NCBI RefSeq assembly: GCF_003143775.1
Contig: NZ_QFRJ01000008.1
Span: 1-64,000 of the forward strand
From: Brumimicrobium oceani
GTDB lineage: Bacteria > Bacteroidota > Bacteroidia > Flavobacteriales_D > Crocinitomicaceae
Length of the DNA: 64,000 bases
Direction: 5' to 3'
The stretch's first letter is position 1, and every line of letters begins with the position of its first letter. Under the pieces are notes generated by a model that had not been told where the DNA came from, ran no database searches, and saw only the letters and a list, made by a program, of their open reading frames with translations. This document shows positions 1 through 6,467 of the stretch, piece by piece. A program made the position numbers and the translations under genes.

Positions 1-2
1 TT

Positions 3-95
3 AGCCAACTTAATTTTCAAAAATTAGGAGCTGTTTTGTTTTGTGTAGTTTTCATGATTTATGGCTTTTATGAACTTAGAAAGGTAAGGGGTTGA
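3..95 (+). CDS. C-terminal end of a membrane protein cut by the window edge
   Basis: An open frame enters from the left edge and stops with TGA at 93-95. The 30 visible residues contain one hydrophobic stretch (about residues 8-24, rich in L, V, F, I) followed by a basic tail (ELRKVRG), which looks like a last transmembrane helix with a cytoplasmic positive end. The start is outside the window and the family cannot be named. Confidence 0.4.
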   Translation, partial: SQLNFQKLGAVLFCVVFMIYGFYELRKVRG

Positions 96-169
96 AATAA
101 TTTAGTTGAGTTTGTGATGTTTTGGAGGTGGGATTGGTGAGGATTTTTGTTAGATTTGGGTAGAAATAT

Positions 170-212
170 AGGTGGGATATGCACAATTGCGTATAGCCAC
201 CTGTTGTAAACA
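170..212 (+). repeat. Hairpin plus shared 29-bp sequence at the 5' edge of the PLD-like unit
   Basis: AGGTGG (170-175) can pair with CCACCT (197-202), and ATATGC (177-182) with GCGTAT (189-194) except for one wobble. The loop is ACAATT. The right half (180-208) recurs exactly at 12411-12439, upstream of the HNH/ABC system. After it comes GTTGTAAACA (203-212), whose complement is approximated at the far end of the unit (976-991). I read this as the left boundary of a cassette-like unit. Confidence 0.55.
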
Positions 213-243
213 ATTTACGAAAACCGAGAAACTGAAATAAATA

Positions 244-975
244 ATGGCAAAATTTTTAAACACGACAGGTGTTTCATATCATTTAGAAGAACTAATAAAA
301 ACAACAAAAGACCGACTGATTTTGATTAGTCCATATCTTCAATTTCACAAAAGAGTAAAAGACCATTTGGAAAATCTAAACATTCAAAAAAGAGATATCC
401 GAATTATTTACAGAGAGAATAAACTACAAGTTGAGGAAAGTAATTGGCTTGAAAGTCAAATCGGAATTAGAACAAGTCTGTGTAATTCCCTTCACGCAAA
501 ATGTTATCTGAACGAAAATGAGGCAATTGTAACTTCAATGAATTTATATTCATTCTCACAGCAGAATAATGACGAAATGGGAATTCACGTTACGAAAGAA
601 AAAGACGCTGATTTGTATAATGATATTTATGACGAAGTTCAGAGATTATTAGCGATTAGTGAGGAAATAAGAGTTTCTGTCAAAAAAGTTGATAAGGAAA
701 TAGAAAAGAAAACTGAAAGCACAATAAAAAAAGTTCAGGAGAATAAAGACTATTCAAAATCTAAATTATTGACCACTAAAGAATTGTCAAAACTGACTGG
801 ATTGAGCAGTCGGAAAGTTAATAAATGGTTTACCGACAATAAACTGATGTATAAAAAGGAGGACGATTGGATAACAACAAAACGTGGAAAAGAAACTGGC
901 GGAATTGAAAAAAATGGACAATATGGACAGTTTGTTGTTTGGCCAGAAGATATTGCTAAACATATAACCGAATAA
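244..975 (+). CDS. PLD-like nuclease-fold protein with C-terminal HTH-like segment
   Basis: The 243-residue protein begins with a segment typical of phospholipase D superfamily proteins (residues about 10-140). The motif LHAKCYLN with the downstream TSMNLYSFSQQNNDEMG is the usual HxK...(S/N)...E arrangement of this fold. A charged linker (about 145-175) leads to a helix-turn-helix-like stretch (TTKELSKLTGLSSRKVNKWF). Only one HxK motif is visible, so an active enzyme would need a dimer, as in single-domain PLD nucleases. No signal peptide is seen, so it is probably cytoplasmic. It sits alone between a shared 5' repeat and the conserved 3' module. That placement, and the use of PLD nucleases in defence systems, suggests a conflict role, but this is inference. 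Confidence 0.6.
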   Translation: MAKFLNTTGVSYHLEELIKTTKDRLILISPYLQFHKRVKDHLENLNIQKRDIRIIYRENKLQVEESNWLESQIGIRTSLCNSLHAKCYLNENEAIVTSMNLYSFSQQNNDEMGIHVTKEKDADLYNDIYDEVQRLLAISEEIRVSVKKVDKEIEKKTESTIKKVQENKDYSKSKLLTTKELSKLTGLSSRKVNKWFTDNKLMYKKEDDWITTKRGKETGGIEKNGQYGQFVVWPEDIAKHITE

Positions 976-1204
976 AAACTGTTTAAATAACTAAGTATTC
1001 GGCGTGCCGATTACGCCCTACGGTTGTGAGATCGCTTCGCTAAGTTGGCCAACGCTGAACTACGAAGTACTCATGAATACAAATAAAAAAAAACAGACAA
1101 GAATGAATAATACCATGTTGACGGATCCGGATTTCCTTAGCCCTACTGAGCTTGCCGAACGTATGGGGAAAGCGGTTTAATACATTATTTTTGAAAGATT
1201 ATTT
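976..1204 (+). repeat. Conserved 3' module, copy 1
   Basis: AATAACTAAG (986-995) starts a roughly 200-bp block. It is repeated almost exactly after the reverse transcriptase (7684-7886) and in shortened form after the ABC ATPase (15293-15426); a 43-bp part recurs inverted at 21093-21135. The block contains GTATTC ... GAATAC and GGCGTGCC ... GGCCAACGC arms that can fold on each other. The preceding unit-specific sequence (976-985) is complementary to the start of the unit at 203-212. It ends with a 35-codon frame and runs into IS91 sequence. Confidence 0.7.
1073..1180 (+). CDS. 35-residue ORF carried by the 3' module (copy 1)
   Basis: ATG at 1073, stop at 1178-1180. The peptide has a basic N-terminus (NKKKQTR) and ends in PTELAERMGKAV, which resembles the first helices of a helix-turn-helix domain cut short. 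A second copy at 7771-7878 has the same length with three amino-acid changes (E for D, L for P, S for A), and a 5'-deleted third copy lies near 15335. It may be the surviving N-terminus of a decayed gene: reading +1 past the stop gives further protein-like sequence shared between copies. There is no evidence of expression. Confidence 0.3.
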   Translation: MNTNKKKQTRMNNTMLTDPDFLSPTELAERMGKAV

Positions 1205-1662
1205 AGGCAATTATATTCACCCCGTTAGAAATATCTATCAATTTTCTAAACGGGTGAATTATCTTACCATTTCTAACGGGGCAAGTAGAGTGGCGATTTC
1301 TAATCAACGAATTTTAAAGCACACTGATGGCAAAGTTATCTTTGGATATAAAGACTATAAAAATGCTGGTTTAAGAAAAACAATGTCCCTTCCAGAAGAA
1401 GAGTTTATCAGGCGTTTTCTACAGCATATTCTTCCTTCAGGTTTTAGAAAAATACGCTACTTTGGATTTATGTCCTTACGGTTCTTAAAAGAGAATTTAG
1501 ATAAATGTGTTGAAATATTAAACAAAGCGGTGTTTCTTCCTATGTTGGAAGGCTTAAACGCATTAGAAGTTGTCAGTTTTACTCTCAATAAGGACATGAC
1601 TGCATGCAAAAAAGGAAGAATGAGGGCAAAACACAAAATCATTGCCTCACCTACATGAGGCA
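1197..1662 (+). pseudogene. IS91-family transposase fragment
   Basis: The frame at 1152-1658 contains a transposase segment equivalent to the C-terminal third of the IS91-like transposase at 15.6-16.8 kb (shared signatures: YLG.Y.H, VAISN.RI, then FIRRF..HILP.GF.KIRYFG). The first two thirds and the C-terminal zinc-ribbon end are missing. A 62-bp palindromic element sits between YLGNYIH and VAISNQRI and happens to keep the frame open. It lies in plus orientation, opposite to the 15-kb copy. Non-functional. Confidence 0.7.
1220..1281. mobile_element. 62-bp palindromic mini-element inside the IS91 fragment
   Basis: It begins CCCCGTTAGAAA and ends TTTCTAACGGGG, a perfect 12-bp inverted repeat, with a degenerate third arm in the middle (TTTTCTAAACGGG). 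A 63-bp element with identical ends lies at 16017-16079 inside the other IS91 transposase. The internal sequence differs, so these are two family members rather than one duplicated block. Confidence 0.65.
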
Positions 1663-2024
1663 CTTGATTTCATTGAACGTTCTTTTACTTATTGTAATGA
1701 TCTACAAACGCTAAAAAAAGTGTAATGGGATAAATATGTCTTGTTGCAAATGAATTTATATGAAGAGCGTATTATTACATAACGAAATCATTTTATTTCT
1801 TCAATTTACCACTGCAAAAATGAAGGAAATATCTTTCCAAATCAAATCGGCCTTTTAGTTTACCCATAGCGACTACTTTTTAGACTCAACCACAGCGCGG
1901 CATAATTCAACTCCATTTTATCAATTATTTTCTATTCGTCATTTAATCGACTGTCTGGTTGATTTTTAACTTTTTACGTTTATCTTTAGCTATTGAAAGA
2001 AAACAACTGATAAAACGCTTATAA
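1663..2024. other. Intergenic stretch with decayed coding traces
   Basis: After the IS91 fragment a short frame readable as protein (around 1650-1725, ending TLKKV) is followed by multiple stops. I recognise no family. The stretch ends just before the GTTATAGGTA boundary of the next cassette-like unit. Confidence 0.3.
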
Positions 2025-2049
2025 GTTATAGGTAATTAAACCAGAACAA

Positions 2050-2472
2050 ATGAAATATTTAATAATTGCACTTAGTTTGTTAACCATTGTATCAAGTTGT
2101 GATACGAAAAAAATGTCTGAAACTCCAGACTCACAATTTATCGGTAAGTGGAAATTGTCGGAAAGAGGAATGCTCGAAGGAATCGAAATTGAAATATCTA
2201 AAGACAAAAAAGGAAATTTCATTGGATTAGTTACAAAGCTAAATGACGATAAATATGTCAATATGTTCATGGAAAAAGGCGATAAGCTCCTCTCTGCTAT
2301 CAAACGTAATTCGAATTTTGAATTTGTAATAACAGAAAAAAAGATTGCAGCGCCATTGTTTTCTGCTTATGGACAATCTACAACTACTGAATTCAAGGCG
2401 GTATTTAGTGGGACAAACAAAATATTACTTGGAAACAATGGTTCAGATGGAACTTATCTCAAAGTAAAATGA
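2050..2472 (+). CDS. Small lipoprotein of unknown function
   Basis: This 140-residue protein has a lipoprotein signal (hydrophobic residues 4-15, then VSSC with Cys17 as the likely lipidated residue). The mature part begins with a Gly/Trp segment (FIGKWKLSERG) like small beta-barrel lipocalin-type or stress-response lipoproteins of Bacteroidota, but I cannot assign a family. It fills one cassette-like unit: GTTATAGGTA at 2025-2034 and its perfect complement TACCTATAAC at 2473-2482 flank it, the latter overlapping the stop codon. An outer-membrane or periplasmic location is inferred from the signal. Confidence 0.7.
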   Translation: MKYLIIALSLLTIVSSCDTKKMSETPDSQFIGKWKLSERGMLEGIEIEISKDKKGNFIGLVTKLNDDKYVNMFMEKGDKLLSAIKRNSNFEFVITEKKIAAPLFSAYGQSTTTEFKAVFSGTNKILLGNNGSDGTYLKVK

Positions 2473-2559
2473 TACCTATAACAGCACCTACATTTCAAGC
2501 CTTTTTATGCTTATCTTGTGCTAACGGCTCGAAAGTGTAGCCGCAACTCGTTGGCAAAC
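2473..2559 (+). repeat. attC-like recombination site after the lipoprotein unit
   Basis: TACCTATAAC (2473-2482) is the exact reverse complement of the unit's own first ten bases (2025-2034), as expected of R'' and R' boxes of an integron cassette. Between the boxes CTACATTTCAAGCC (2488-2501) pairs imperfectly with GGCTCGAAAGTGTAG (2526-2540), leaving unpaired bases as attC hairpins do. GTTGGCAAA (2550-2558) then begins the next unit. The similarity to attC is structural; no covariance search was possible. Confidence 0.6.
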
Positions 2560-2574
2560 ATTAAAAGATGCTCT

Positions 2575-3345
2575 ATGATAAAACTAACGACTCTTTCAAT
2601 ATTTATATTAATAACTAATCTTGCATGTGGTCAAAACAGTATTTTTAATAATTATGACTTCAATACTGGAGATTATCATGTTCAAGGTATATACCTAAAT
2701 GAACATAATTTCCCGAATATTGCAGATACTATTTCTGATTTTTTTATAGATGATATAAAAACATTAAACATGATGAAATCAAGTTGGCAATTTGCGGACT
2801 TGTCAGATAGATATATCGAATCATATACTTATCGAATAACCATTTTTAAAGATAAACAAGCACTAGAATCAATTTGGATTAATCTTATAAAAGGTGTAAT
2901 TAGAACAAGTAAGGGCACATTTGTATTTGATTATAATTTATTTTTAGAATTGAGAAACAATTTAAATCCTATTACATTTCATGAATACAAATTTTCATCA
3001 GTTAAAGTCGGAAAAGACAGCCTCAATAATATTATCAACAATGACAGCATTCTATCTTATTTTTGTTACTGGGACAAATTTGACGGCACATTTTCGGCTA
3101 AAATACCAATCACTGAAGAACGATTAAGTACTGAAGATGTTAAATTGAAATTAGAAAAAGAGCTCTCTAATCAATTCCCTAATGAAACATTTCAATTAAC
3201 CTATACTACCACTCTAGATTTTGCTGAAGGAGCCGTGCGATTCTTTGAAGTAAAATGCTCAGAGACCATGTATATTAATTTCAGGTGGGACAAATCTGAA
3301 TGGAAAGGTTACGAACCTGTCTTATATCTAAGAATTAAAAATTAG
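2575..3345 (+). CDS. Secreted/lipoprotein of unknown function
   Basis: A frame is open from 2518, but the ATG at 2575 is preferred because it is followed by a signal sequence (MIKLTTLSIFILITNLACG, Cys18 as possible lipidation site) and because upstream codons fall in the attC-like hairpin. The mature protein (about 235 residues) is mostly polar with mixed alpha/beta character and no recognised motif. It occupies one cassette-like unit, bounded by GTTGGCAAA (2550) and TTTGGCAAC (3351), which are complementary at 8 of 9 positions. A periplasmic or surface location is likely. Confidence 0.6.
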   Translation: MIKLTTLSIFILITNLACGQNSIFNNYDFNTGDYHVQGIYLNEHNFPNIADTISDFFIDDIKTLNMMKSSWQFADLSDRYIESYTYRITIFKDKQALESIWINLIKGVIRTSKGTFVFDYNLFLELRNNLNPITFHEYKFSSVKVGKDSLNNIINNDSILSYFCYWDKFDGTFSAKIPITEERLSTEDVKLKLEKELSNQFPNETFQLTYTTTLDFAEGAVRFFEVKCSETMYINFRWDKSEWKGYEPVLYLRIKN

Positions 3346-3350
3346 AACGA

Positions 3351-3408
3351 TTTGGCAACAAAACCTAAACTGCATTAAAACGCAGTTTAGCCAAACACGT
3401 TAGCATTC
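3351..3408 (+). repeat. attC-like site between the secreted-protein unit and the DGR unit
   Basis: TTTGGCAAC (3351-3359) complements the preceding unit's 5' end. CTAAACTGC (3365-3373) pairs perfectly with GCAGTTTAG (3382-3390) as an inner hairpin. GTTAGCATTC (3399-3408) then opens the next unit, the one holding the DGR. The layout (outer box, inner stem, GTT core) matches the site at 2473-2559 although the inner sequences differ. Confidence 0.6.
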
Positions 3409-3492
3409 AGTGGGAGAAAACTCCACAACAAACATGAAACAGTAACAAAAACAGATAAGTAAAAACGAGTATTAACAATTAAAACAAGTAAT

Positions 3493-3984
3493 ATGACAAA
3501 AAACAAATCAAGACCGATAGTACTCCTCGTAGCAGGACTGCTATGGGCAGGCTTGACACAAGCTCAAGAAAGTGCAAACGCCTCAGGTGGTGACGCCACT
3601 GGAAGTGGTGGTACAGTTGCTTACAGCGTAGGACAGGTAGTTTACACCTCCAATACAGGAAGTAGTGGAAGTGTTGCCCAAGGCGTTCAACATGCCTACG
3701 AAATTTTCACCGTTGGAATTAAAGAAACAGCATTAAACATTTCGCTGTCTGTTTTTCCAAACCCAACAACAGAAAATTTAACCTTACAAATAAGCGATTA
3801 CAACAACGAAAAATTGTCGTATCAGTTATTTGATATGCAAGGTAAACAACTAAGCAACGGACAAATAGTAGCACAGCAAACGCAAATTGATATGAACAGT
3901 TTGCCAACAGCTACATACTTCATAATCGTTTTAAACCAAGAAAACAAAAATGTTCAATCATTTAAAGTAATCAAAACTCAATGA
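3493..3984 (+). CDS. Small secreted protein with T9SS type A sorting domain
   Basis: A 163-residue protein with a signal peptide (residues 1-24, ending TQAQ), a Ser/Gly/Thr-rich segment with repeated SGGDATGSGGTVAYSVGQV-like sequence, and a C-terminal Por-secretion sorting domain (about residues 85-163; VFPNPTTENLTLQI ... LPTATYFI ... KVIKTQ). Such domains direct export through the type IX system and anchoring or release at the cell surface. It lies 97 bp upstream of the DGR target and in the same orientation, so both may be co-transcribed. It could be a partner or surface carrier for the diversified protein; that is inference from position. Confidence 0.75.
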   Translation: MTKNKSRPIVLLVAGLLWAGLTQAQESANASGGDATGSGGTVAYSVGQVVYTSNTGSSGSVAQGVQHAYEIFTVGIKETALNISLSVFPNPTTENLTLQISDYNNEKLSYQLFDMQGKQLSNGQIVAQQTQIDMNSLPTATYFIIVLNQENKNVQSFKVIKTQ

Positions 3985-4081
3985 GACAGTATTTTTGAAA
4001 AAATACGTAGTCGAATTAGTCCCGATAGCAAAGCGTATCGGGAACAAATAGTAAGAATATTAAGATTAAAATTAAAAAATT

Positions 4082-5659
4082 ATGAAAAAGATAATTACAA
4101 TTTGTGCAGCATTACTAATGACTGCAAGCGTGTTCGCTCAAGCACCCGAAAAAATGAGCTATCAGGCAGTAATCCGCAATAGCAGCGATGCTTTGGTTAC
4201 AAACACACAAGTAGGCATACAGATTTCTATTTTGCAAGGCTCGGCAAGCGGAACAGCCGTTTATATAGAAACCCAAGCACCAACCTCTAATGCCAATGGT
4301 TTAGTAAGTTTAGAAATTGGAGCAGGTACGGTTGTAAGTGGAGACTTCACCACTATCGATTGGGCAAATGGACCTTATTTCATAAAAACCGAAACCGACC
4401 CAACAGGCGGTACAAGTTACACAATAACAGGTACAAGCCAGTTGTTAAGTGTGCCTTATGCTTTACATGCAAAAACGGCTGAAACAGTTACAGGTGGCAT
4501 TACCGAAACCGACCCTGTTTTTGGTGCATCCGTAGCGAGTGGCATAACAGGAACTGATACTACTAACTGGAATAACAAATTAGACAGTTACACCGAAACC
4601 GACCCTGTTTTTAGTACATCCGTAGCAAGTGGCATAACAGGAACTGATACTACTTATTGGAACAACAAATTAGACAGTTACACCGAAACCGACCCTGTTT
4701 TTAGTACATCCGTAGCAAGTGGCATAACAGGAACTGATACTACTTATTGGAATAACAAATTAGACAGTTACACCGAAACCGACCCTGTTTTTGGTGCATC
4801 CGTAGCGAGTGGTATCACAGGAACTGATACTACTTATTGGAACAACAAATTAGATAGTTACACCGAAACCGACCCTGTTTTTGGTGCATCCGTAGCGAGT
4901 GGTATTACAGGAACTGATACTACTTATTGGAATAACAAATTAGACAGTTACACCGAAACCGACCCTGTTTTTGGTGCATCCGTAGCGAGTGGTATTACAG
5001 GAACTGATACTACTTATTGGAACAACAAATTAGACAGTTACACCGAAACCGACCCTGTTTTTAGTACATCCGTAGCAAGTGGTATCACAGGAACTGATAC
5101 TACTAACTGGAACAACAAACAAGACCAATTAGTAGCGGGCTCAAACATTAGTATAGTAGGGAATACTATAAGTGCAACAGGTGGTTCATCCAACGACTTT
5201 TATTTGGGGCAAGATACCTTAGGTGGCATCGTGTTTTATATCTATTTAGATGCGAATGGAGACCAACGTGGGCTCATTGTAAATAAAAACGAAAGCACAG
5301 CACAATGGCAAAGCAGCGGCACAACAACCAATGCCACACGCAGTTGGGATGGCGTTTACAATACAGGATTAATGACAAGTAGCCCTGCTGCTAATTATGT
5401 AAATGGATTGACTGATGGTGGTTTTACAGACTGGTATTTACCATCAATTGACGAGTTAAGTATATTATGGCACAACCGCTTCCATGCTAATAATTCCTTA
5501 AATGCTGGAGGTTTTACACTGTTATCAAATACTGCCTTCTATTGGAGTAGTACGGAGTACAGTGCTTCAGGCGCGTTCCTCTTCGGCTTCGGCAATGGCT
5601 ACGCAAACATCTACAATAAGTCAATAACTTATAGTGTGCGTGCCGTTCGGGCTTTTTAA
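4082..5659 (+). CDS. DGR target protein: repeat stalk with C-type-lectin-like variable C-terminus
   Basis: This 525-residue protein has a signal peptide (1-19, ending FAQ). A Bacteroidota surface-protein segment follows (about 20-135; KMSYQAVIRN ... LSVPYALHAKTA), then seven 30-residue repeats (141-350). The C-terminal domain (about 365-525) reads GGIVFYI ... WYLPSIDEL ... YWSSTE ... VRAVRAF, as in formylglycine-generating-enzyme/DUF1566-type C-type lectin folds used by DGRs. The last 42 residues (484-525) align without gaps to the template region downstream. It is the first gene of a target-avd-TR-RT set. It probably sits on the surface as a diversified binding protein. No T9SS sorting domain is visible on it, though the neighbour at 3493 has one. 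Confidence 0.9.
   Translation: MKKIITICAALLMTASVFAQAPEKMSYQAVIRNSSDALVTNTQVGIQISILQGSASGTAVYIETQAPTSNANGLVSLEIGAGTVVSGDFTTIDWANGPYFIKTETDPTGGTSYTITGTSQLLSVPYALHAKTAETVTGGITETDPVFGASVASGITGTDTTNWNNKLDSYTETDPVFSTSVASGITGTDTTYWNNKLDSYTETDPVFSTSVASGITGTDTTYWNNKLDSYTETDPVFGASVASGITGTDTTYWNNKLDSYTETDPVFGASVASGITGTDTTYWNNKLDSYTETDPVFGASVASGITGTDTTYWNNKLDSYTETDPVFSTSVASGITGTDTTNWNNKQDQLVAGSNISIVGNTISATGGSSNDFYLGQDTLGGIVFYIYLDANGDQRGLIVNKNESTAQWQSSGTTTNATRSWDGVYNTGLMTSSPAANYVNGLTDGGFTDWYLPSIDELSILWHNRFHANNSLNAGGFTLLSNTAFYWSSTEYSASGAFLFGFGNGYANIYNKSITYSVRAVRAF
4502..5131 (+). repeat. Seven tandem 90-bp repeats in the DGR target gene
   Basis: Units start at 4502, 4592, 4682, 4772, 4862, 4952 and 5042. 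Each encodes 30 residues, beginning TETDPVF(G/S)(A/T)SVASGITGTD and ending NNKLDSY. Unit 1 and the last unit carry TTNWNNK where the others have TTYWNNK. Nucleotide identity between units is very high, which points to recent expansion or homogenisation. The product is probably a fibrous stalk that holds the variable domain away from the cell. Confidence 0.9.
5531..5656 (+). other. DGR variable region (VR)
   Basis: The last 42 sense codons of the target gene align, with no indels, to 6248-6373. I count 43 differing bases: 26 at template adenines (of 48) and 17 at other template bases (of 78). The adenine bias is the mark of DGR mutagenesis. The conserved 3' end (GTTCGGG(C/A)TTTT) is where the initiation of mutagenic homology would lie, and the unchanged YWS.TE start defines the 5' limit. 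Confidence 0.85.
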
Positions 5660-5684
5660 CCATTTAACTATTTATCAATTTAAT

Positions 5685-5697
5685 ACCGCGAAGCGGT
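5685..5697 (+). promoter_or_regulatory. Small hairpin 28 bp downstream of the VR
   Basis: ACCGC GAA GCGGT forms a five-base-pair stem with a three-base loop just after the VR stop codon and just before avd. DGRs of the Bordetella phage type need a hairpin shortly downstream of the VR for efficient retrohoming. This one has the right position, but its stem is shorter. A weak transcription signal is an alternative. Confidence 0.4.
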
Positions 5698-5710
5698 CGA
5701 TTTTAAAAAA

Positions 5711-6052
5711 ATGGCACTATATTACGATTTACCAGTTTTTAAGGATGTTTATAAGCTCGTGTTGAAGATTTTTGATTATACCAAAGATTTTCCACGAGAG
5801 TATAAGCATACCTTGGGGCAAGATATGAAGCGAGACAGTATACAATTGGTAAGGAGTATATATAGAGCCAATAAAGCAAAAGAAAAAAGGGCGTATCTCG
5901 AAACATTTCTTGATGACTTTGAATTGCTAAAATTCGAGATACGCCTTTGTGTTGATATGAAAATTTTAGCAATAAAAAAGCAAGCCGAGCTATCGGGTTT
6001 AATGGACAGCATAGGCAAACAAATTACCGGTTGGCGTAATGCCAATCGGTAA
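5711..6052 (+). CDS. avd: DGR accessory variability determinant (four-helix bundle protein)
   Basis: The 113-residue, all-helical, basic protein (start MALYYDLPVFKDVYKLVLKI; a second helix around FPREYKHTLGQDMKRDSIQLVRSIYRAN) matches the four-helix-bundle family to which Avd belongs. Avd forms a pentameric ring that binds the reverse transcriptase and the template RNA and is required for cDNA synthesis. It lies 51 bp after the target gene and before the template region, the usual place. The ATG follows an A-rich leader. Homologous four-helix proteins also occur as 23S rRNA intervening-sequence proteins, but the DGR context decides. Confidence 0.85.
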   Translation: MALYYDLPVFKDVYKLVLKIFDYTKDFPREYKHTLGQDMKRDSIQLVRSIYRANKAKEKRAYLETFLDDFELLKFEIRLCVDMKILAIKKQAELSGLMDSIGKQITGWRNANR

Positions 6053-6247
6053 ATGCCGGAATTGTATGTGTTAAGGCATATACAAGCGAGCAAGGTTTAG
6101 TTTAAAAGCGATAAAGGGACTGTTCGGTGAGCAGTTAAAACGAGCGTTATTTGATGCTAAGTAATTAGTTTTGAGTAACTCTATAATAAATATGAGATGC
6201 CTTGTATTTATATGAACGCCTTTATTTTTGCGGTTGGCGGTTTTGCT

Positions 6248-6373
6248 AGTGCCTACTATTGGAGTTCTACCGAGAACAATAATAACAACGCTTGGAAACA
6301 GAACTTCGACAATGGCAACCAGAACAACAACAATAAGAACAACACAAATAGGGTTCGTGCTGTTCGGGATTTT
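6248..6373 (+). ncRNA. DGR template region (TR) within the DGR RNA
   Basis: This is an A-rich copy of the VR (48 A in 126 bases). Translated in the VR frame it is packed with Asn codons (AAC/AAT), the codons DGRs use because adenine mutagenesis can turn them into most other residues without making stops. It lies between avd and the reverse transcriptase on the same strand. Open frames crossing it (6197-6508) are by-products of the template, not genes. The functional RNA would run from upstream of avd or TR into the start of the RT gene. Confidence 0.85.
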
Positions 6374-6390
6374 AAACAAGCCATTTTTTC

Positions 6391-6430
6391 AGAAAACCTA
6401 TCAGCGTCAGCAAAGGCGCTGATAGTGTTT
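6391..6430 (+). promoter_or_regulatory. Strong hairpin between TR and RT
   Basis: CTATCAGCG (6398-6406) pairs perfectly with CGCTGATAG (6417-6425). AAAAC and a GTTTT tract extend the stem with one mismatched base. The region downstream of a TR is part of the DGR RNA that folds back for cDNA priming, so this stem may belong to that structure. A T-rich tract after it means a partial terminator is also possible. Confidence 0.55.
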
Positions 6431-6467
6431 TCTTTCTTAAAAAACATTAAACTTTACAAACTGATTT

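Noticed and set aside
1457-1663. Minus-strand open frame over the IS91 fragment
   Set aside because: It is antisense to a recognisable transposase segment and has no family signature.
4502-5131. CRISPR-like repeat array
   Set aside because: The 90-bp units are continuous coding repeats with no unique spacers; they encode a protein stalk.
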